Positions 59,378 through 64,000 of a stretch of 64,000 bases of DNA are shown here, in pieces (the first letter of the stretch is position 1; every line of letters starts with the position of its first letter). The notes below the pieces were generated by a model that saw nothing but the letters and a program-made list of their open reading frames with translations, searched no databases and had not been told where the DNA came from. This DNA is from Volvox africanus (Eukaryota; Chlorophyta; Chlorophyceae; Chlamydomonadales; Volvocaceae), in contig BSDZ01000005.1 in assembly GCA_030268105.1 (NCBI GenBank), forward strand, positions 1,426,001 through 1,490,000, in the 5' to 3' direction. The position numbers and the translations under genes are program-made.

Positions 59378-61815
59378 TGGTCGCGGACAACGGCAACAGC
59401 AACAGCAGCAGTCTGTTAGTTCAAAACCTGCGGGCCCCTCCGCAGCCCCATACAGCTGGCAGGCACTGGGTGGCCATCAAAACAAGGGCGGAGGCGCCGC
59501 CACCACTGCAGCCTCCGTTGCGGTGTTTGACGCTGACGGCGACCACGGAGATGACTTCAGCCGCTTTGTTGTGGACGATCGTACGGCGGGCGGTGGTTTT
59601 GGCGGCAGGGGTGGGGGCGGGGGGTCTCGGAGCAAGCCGGGCAGCAGCCGCGACTTGCAGGTGATTGTCGGGAAGACGGGTCCGTGCGGGGACTGGCGGG
59701 AAGTGGGAGGGGGGCCCTGGAGTTAGCGAAATTCGTGTGTGCGTGTGTATGCGTGTGTAATTTAGGACGCCCTTAAAAGTATGGTTCATGGTCTCTTATC
59801 AGACGAAGAAAAGATCGATGGACCGTATCGATACCATGGCAGAGAGGAAAGCGCTCCGGGCGTATAGCCTTGTCGCATTATTACTTCTTTCGTCTTTCTA
59901 ATTCTTCCCATGTGAAAGGATAATTCTCCCCACCCGCCCGTGTGAGTAATACCTGCATTTTGGGGAACCTTCCAGTGGGAAATCGTTCGCGCTCGGCGGG
60001 ACTTGAACCCAAGACCTCACATGTGCCGCTTCCAGCGCATTACCAATGGTTAAGTGGTACTATACTCTCGGAGGAAGGGGTTAAACGCAGGGGAGGGTGA
60101 GAAGAGGCAAGTTCCAACGTATGTCTATATAATCGGATGGGATAATTTTGGTCTCATTGCATTCATACCCGCATACTGCCCCTTCCTCGCCCCTTTCCCG
60201 CCTCCCGCCTTCCCTGTCCCCCTCCCACCGTCTGTGTTGGATCCCAAACTCTGAACATACACCCGGCGTGGGTCTCCCAGGCGCTGGAAGCGGGTGTCGC
60301 AGGGGAAGCAGACGTAAGTCGTACATGTAAAAACGGCAGGGGCCAGGGAGGGGGTTGGTTGGATCCATGGCCGACAGGAGACAGGAGACTGTCTTTCACC
60401 TGGGTGGGGCACCACCACCACCACCACCACCACCACCACCACCACCACCACCACCACCACCACTGACATAACAATATTCTAAATTTATATGTATACCACG
60501 TCTGTATTTTTCCTGGTCGACTACAGCGCGCAGCATCGGCTAGTAGTCGGCCGGGGGGCATATTCGAAGTATAGTCGACCTCAACTATAGTCATGTACTA
60601 TAGCCGACATGGTTTATAGTCGGCCGACTATAGTGCATACTATATCTAGTACAGGCAACAAGTCGTACTATAGTCGATGCCAAAATCGTCTAAAAGAATC
60701 GCCTATTGGTCGGCATAATAGTCGAGCTATAGACAGCCTCCCAAATAACAGACGCAACAACACCAGCACCAGCACCAGCACCAACCGCGTGAGGGGCATC
60801 TTGGGTCGCGTCTTCTCGTTCCTCCGTTCATCTTCCCTCCCCGGGCTCACCTGCAGTGTATCGTGCTTCTCCTCCCCCCGCCCTTCCCCCCGCTTCCGCA
60901 GAAGCCAACCTCTCCAGGGGGGGGAGCAGCAGCAGCCCCTGCCGCCGCAGCTGCTGGAGGCGGCGGCGGTGGCGGCAAAGTGCTGGGGATGTTCAGGGCA
61001 GGAGGCCGCATAAAGGCGCCTGCAGGTGCGGGGCGTACGGCAGTACGAGAGGGTAAAGGAGGCCGGGGGCGGTGTGTACGGCATGTACGGCATCCTGGGA
61101 GAGGAGGTTTGGTGAATATTGGTTAGTTGGTTGGTGTAACAGTCTACCTGGCGACTTGGAGAGAAGTGACTAAACCCGTAATGGAGGTGATGACAAACAC
61201 CGCCGGGTCTTCCCGCCCTCCGGGACAAATAGCCGCTTGCAGTACGACAAGGCGCATTTTGTAGGAGTGTTGTACACTCCAACATTGGAAGAATCATCTA
61301 GACGATTGACGATACAGATCTGGACGTATACGGACATACGTGTACGAGATATTACAGCCATAGCCGTGATCATGTACTTATGTACGTCCTAATGTACGGG
61401 ATATTATATGTCCACCGCTGTACGGTAAGCGCCTTCATAATGAGAATGTCTTCAGATCATTATTGTCTTCAGAGTACTGGGATATTTGGTTTGCAGAATA
61501 CTCTGCGTTCGTACCCTCTCAACCGTTATAAAGTGGTCCCTATGGGGTTATGCTTTTTATCGCATCTAATCTTAACAGATATCCTGTGGGCACCTCATTT
61601 CCTCCCCACCTCCCCACCTCCCCACACACACACAGCCCTCGTTCTCCCCCCCCCCCCTCATTTCCCCGCCTGCTTCAGCTAAGCCAGTGGGTGTGAGGGC
61701 CCCGGACGGAGGCGCACTGGCGCTGGCGGCCTCCCTGGAGCGGAAGGTGAGGAGGTTTGGTTGCGGGTGGATGGGACTGGTGGGCAAGAGGGAAAGGAGG
61801 AGGTCATGTCATATG

Positions 61816-61849
<34 letters not shown>

Positions 61850-63884
61850 GTCGTGTTTGTACTTATATATATATATATAAGTACAAACACGACTATATAT
61901 ATGTCTATTTATGTTTATGTTTATATTTATATTTACATATACATTTTTATTTTCATGTATGTTTATATTTGTACTTATATTTTTATTTATATCTTTTGTC
62001 CCCCGTCCGGGAGATGGAATAATGGAAATCCCCCCCCCTATCTGGGGACCACTCGTTCCTTTGATGAAGCCCCACCACCAAGCCACATCCCATCACATCT
62101 CATCACATTAACCCACACCAACTCCCGAGTGCATCTCCTACAACCTCACCTTCATCGTGCCAGGTGGTCAATTGCTTAGGATGCGGAAAGATATATGACT
62201 GTCGCTCCGTAACCAACGACATTCTGAGATTCCTAGGTGAACGTGTACGGGGGTGTACGGAGATATACGGCAGATACATTTTAGACGTCTGGGGCAGAGA
62301 CAGATGTCAACTTGTCAACAAGGCGGAAGAGTGGTGTGTGTTTGTGTGTGGGACCGGTGTCATTGGGGGTATGTTATGCCGGGAGGGGGTGAAGGGGGGG
62401 AGGGAACCGTGATACTGAGTTGCTTGGCTGCAAAGGCCGTGGAGGGTCTTGTTAGCTCCCACTCCCTCTTCACCGCCTCACCACCTCACCGCCCCACATC
62501 TCCTCTCCTCTCCCACATCTCATCACAGATCGTGGAGGCGTCTGCACCTTCTGTGGCGACAATGTACCGCTGTCGTACAAAGACAGGCATAAGGCCGCTG
62601 CCGCCGCCATCGAAGCCGAGTCATCTTCGGAGCCGACGGGCGCTCCAGGGGCGGGGCCTGTGGAGGACGCGGCGACGATGGCGGCCCGGGCCTTCAAGGT
62701 ACTGTGGTACATGTCAATTAAATTCTAATTTTGAATGTTTCTTTCAGGTGATGGAGAAAACTCATAAAAAAATCCTTACGTCGATATGAAAAACAAAATA
62801 TTCAACCAAAACATGATTATTTGAATATATAATATATAATATATAATATTATACAATAATATGTAATAATATATGAATGATATATGAATATATATAAAAT
62901 AAAGGCACAATGTTTAATTGGCTATTTTGTTTTCCATATATGTTGTGGCTTTATTTTTTGGGGGTTTTCATCGCAAGCAGGCAAGATATGGCGTAAATAA
63001 AATTTAAAAACTCGATGAAATGGTAATTTGGTCGATGCTCCTAACATTTAATGTTTATATTTAATATTGAAGTCGTGGGAGTCGTTATATTTTGTCAATG
63101 TGATCGGTAGCCGTACAGACTTGTGGGTCACTGTAAATGCTCCTGGGAACGGTGCCCTATGATGATGTCAGAGTTGTAGCAGCTGCCAAGGGCCTTATGC
63201 TAAAAAGTAAAAGATATTCAATTAAGCAGGTGCATTTTGCAAAATGAACGCATTATGTGCATCTGTCTCACATTGTATGTGTGTACATTCGTACATTCGT
63301 ACATTGCCGCGCAATGTACTATGCAGCGCGCTGCCTTTTAACATGTTTGATTGTACTACAGGATCGGCTCGTGGAGTATGACAGGAACGCGGCGAAGCGT
63401 ACGACAGTGATTGACGACCAGAGTGATTTCTTTGAAATCGACACGAACTCCTGGTTGACGGATCAGGTACGGCAAAACAAACTTTGGATGTGTTGGAAAT
63501 GGTAGGGCAGTTGGTATGGTTTGCTTTCCGGTACAGTGTTTGGTTGAATTTATGGTTACAGTTGATGTTGCTTCGGGATCTAGCATTTATTACCCAATGT
63601 TCCTCCCCCACGTGCCTTCCCCGCACTGCCTGAGTGAACTCTGTCTTCGGTCCCCCCTTCCCCCCCCTTTCGTGCAGCATCAGTTCCGATATGGGTTTTT
63701 CGTGGTTTTCTTTGGGCACTGACGTCCGTGTCCCCTTCCCCCTCTTTCCCCCTTCTCCCCCTCCCCCTCTTTCCAACCCCCCCAGGAGCGATCTGAGCTC
63801 CGTCAGCGGCGGCAGTTGGAGCAGGAGGCGGAGGAGGCTCGGCGGCGGCGTCTAACCGTCACCATTGACCTCATTGGCAGGAAG
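58051..63884 (+). CDS. TRIP4: Activating signal cointegrator 1 (TRIP4/ASC-1), 3' end outside the window
   Basis: ASC-1 is the zinc-finger subunit of the ASCC complex, which acts in transcription coactivation and in splitting collided ribosomes. Phase-consistent exons: 58051-58098, 58608-58709, 59136-59660, 60902-61025, 61679-61746, 62164-62236, 62529-62698, 63362-63466, 63786-63884; 438 residues so far, ending at a donor. The N-terminus (HDAKWLKEQLSR, WDELIITGLVDAVVQAA) matches the helical start of the family. Exons 3-4 are a Gly/Thr/Gln-rich linker. The C2HC5 zinc finger is NCLGCGKIYDC (about 292-302) and GGVCTFCGDN (about 316-324). It is followed by DRLVEYDRNAAKRTTVIDDQ, SDFFEIDTNSWL and a charged helix ending VTIDLIGRK, in family order. 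The ASCH domain would lie beyond the right edge. Confidence 0.93.
59985..60065 (-). mobile_element. tRNA-derived SINE head or tRNA pseudogene
   Basis: On the minus strand AACCATTGGTAATGCGCTGG resembles a tRNA D-arm/A box. TTGGGTTCAAGTCCCGC, 30 bases on, is a near-perfect T-arm and B box. The acceptor stem does not pair, so it is not an intact tRNA gene. It sits in TRIP4 intron 3. The 3' limit and target duplication were not found. Confidence 0.6.
60412..60463. repeat. (CAC)n microsatellite in TRIP4 intron 3
   Basis: About 17 CAC/ACC units in a row. The Trp- or Val-only frames opposite are artefacts. Confidence 0.95.
60520..60740. repeat. Cluster of ctatagtcg / cgactatag motifs
   Basis: At least seven variants of TATAGTCG or its complement in about 200 bp, in both orientations, including gtcggccgactatag, which is itself self-complementary. 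It lies in TRIP4 intron 3. It may be a MITE or a degraded palindromic element. Confidence 0.7.
61841..61902. repeat. Perfect 62-bp palindrome in TRIP4 intron 5
   Basis: Every base from 61841 to 61902 pairs with its mirror around 61871/61872. The arms contain non-repetitive sequence (AGTCGTGTTTGTACTT) between AT dinucleotide runs, so it is not just an AT microsatellite. An AC run precedes it. Confidence 0.97.
62700..63361. other. AT-rich TRIP4 intron 7
   Basis: Between exons 7 and 8, 62810-62900 is a short-period ATATA array with ataatatat inverted units. The remainder is AT-richer than the rest of the window. No element was identified. Confidence 0.6.
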
Positions 63885-64000
63885 GTACGGCAAGAGCGGA
63901 CAGACGGACGGAGAAAGAGTGGACGTACTAAAATTTTGCCGTACTGAATGCCGTACAAATGCAAGAGGGACAGAGGATGGTATTGGGGCCTAACATGCCT

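Noticed and set aside
59985..60065. Functional tRNA gene
   Set aside because: The T-arm and part of the D-arm are present, but the acceptor stem does not pair, so it is listed as a SINE head or pseudogene.

Overview
The window looks like nuclear DNA of a volvocine green alga, closer to Volvox than to Chlamydomonas reinhardtii. This is inference. It rests on short intron-rich genes with GT-AG introns, TGTAA instead of AATAAA as the likely polyadenylation signal behind several genes, Ala/Gly/Gln-rich linkers in coding exons, long microsatellites in introns, and moderate rather than extreme GC.

Layout: 2-1408 (+) is the 3' terminal exon of an unrecognised gene. 1409-6411 is mostly non-coding. 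6412-12532 (+) is a complete 15-exon animal-type sulfite oxidase with cytochrome b5, Moco and dimerisation parts. 14173-25264 (+) is a RAD21/REC8-type alpha-kleisin (cohesin subunit) with conserved ends and a very large low-complexity middle. 28011-41600 (+) is a ten-exon GT77-like glycosyltransferase gene (copy A). Its eighth intron holds an 8.7-kb degenerate Ty3/Gypsy chromovirus (31550-40229, minus), which itself contains a solo LTR and a tRNA-derived SINE. 42871-44774 is a chimeric rearranged block: a scrap of glycosyltransferase exon 8 joined to a 1.8-kb duplicate of the kleisin linker exon. 46355-51087 (+) is glycosyltransferase copy B, with the same exon structure and an empty retrotransposon site. 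52162-53527 (-) is an unrecognised, frameshifted coding remnant ending in a foldback inverted repeat. 54575-57213 (-) is PAM16/TIM16 of the mitochondrial import motor. 58051 to past the right edge (+) is TRIP4/ASC-1, head-to-head with PAM16.

The core genes (SUOX, RAD21, PAM16, TRIP4) are housekeeping genes of unrelated pathways: sulfite detoxification, sister-chromatid cohesion, mitochondrial protein import, and transcription coactivation/ribosome quality control. The unusual part is 21.9-52.1 kb. It is a segmental duplication of the kleisin 3' part plus glycosyltransferase, with breakpoint scraps, patchy paralogue identity that suggests gene conversion, and nested transposons. Splice models were made by eye from phase-consistent GT/AG sites and remembered family conservation. 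No alignment was run. I did not find a convincing new biological system; the rearranged locus and several intronic palindromes are the best leads.
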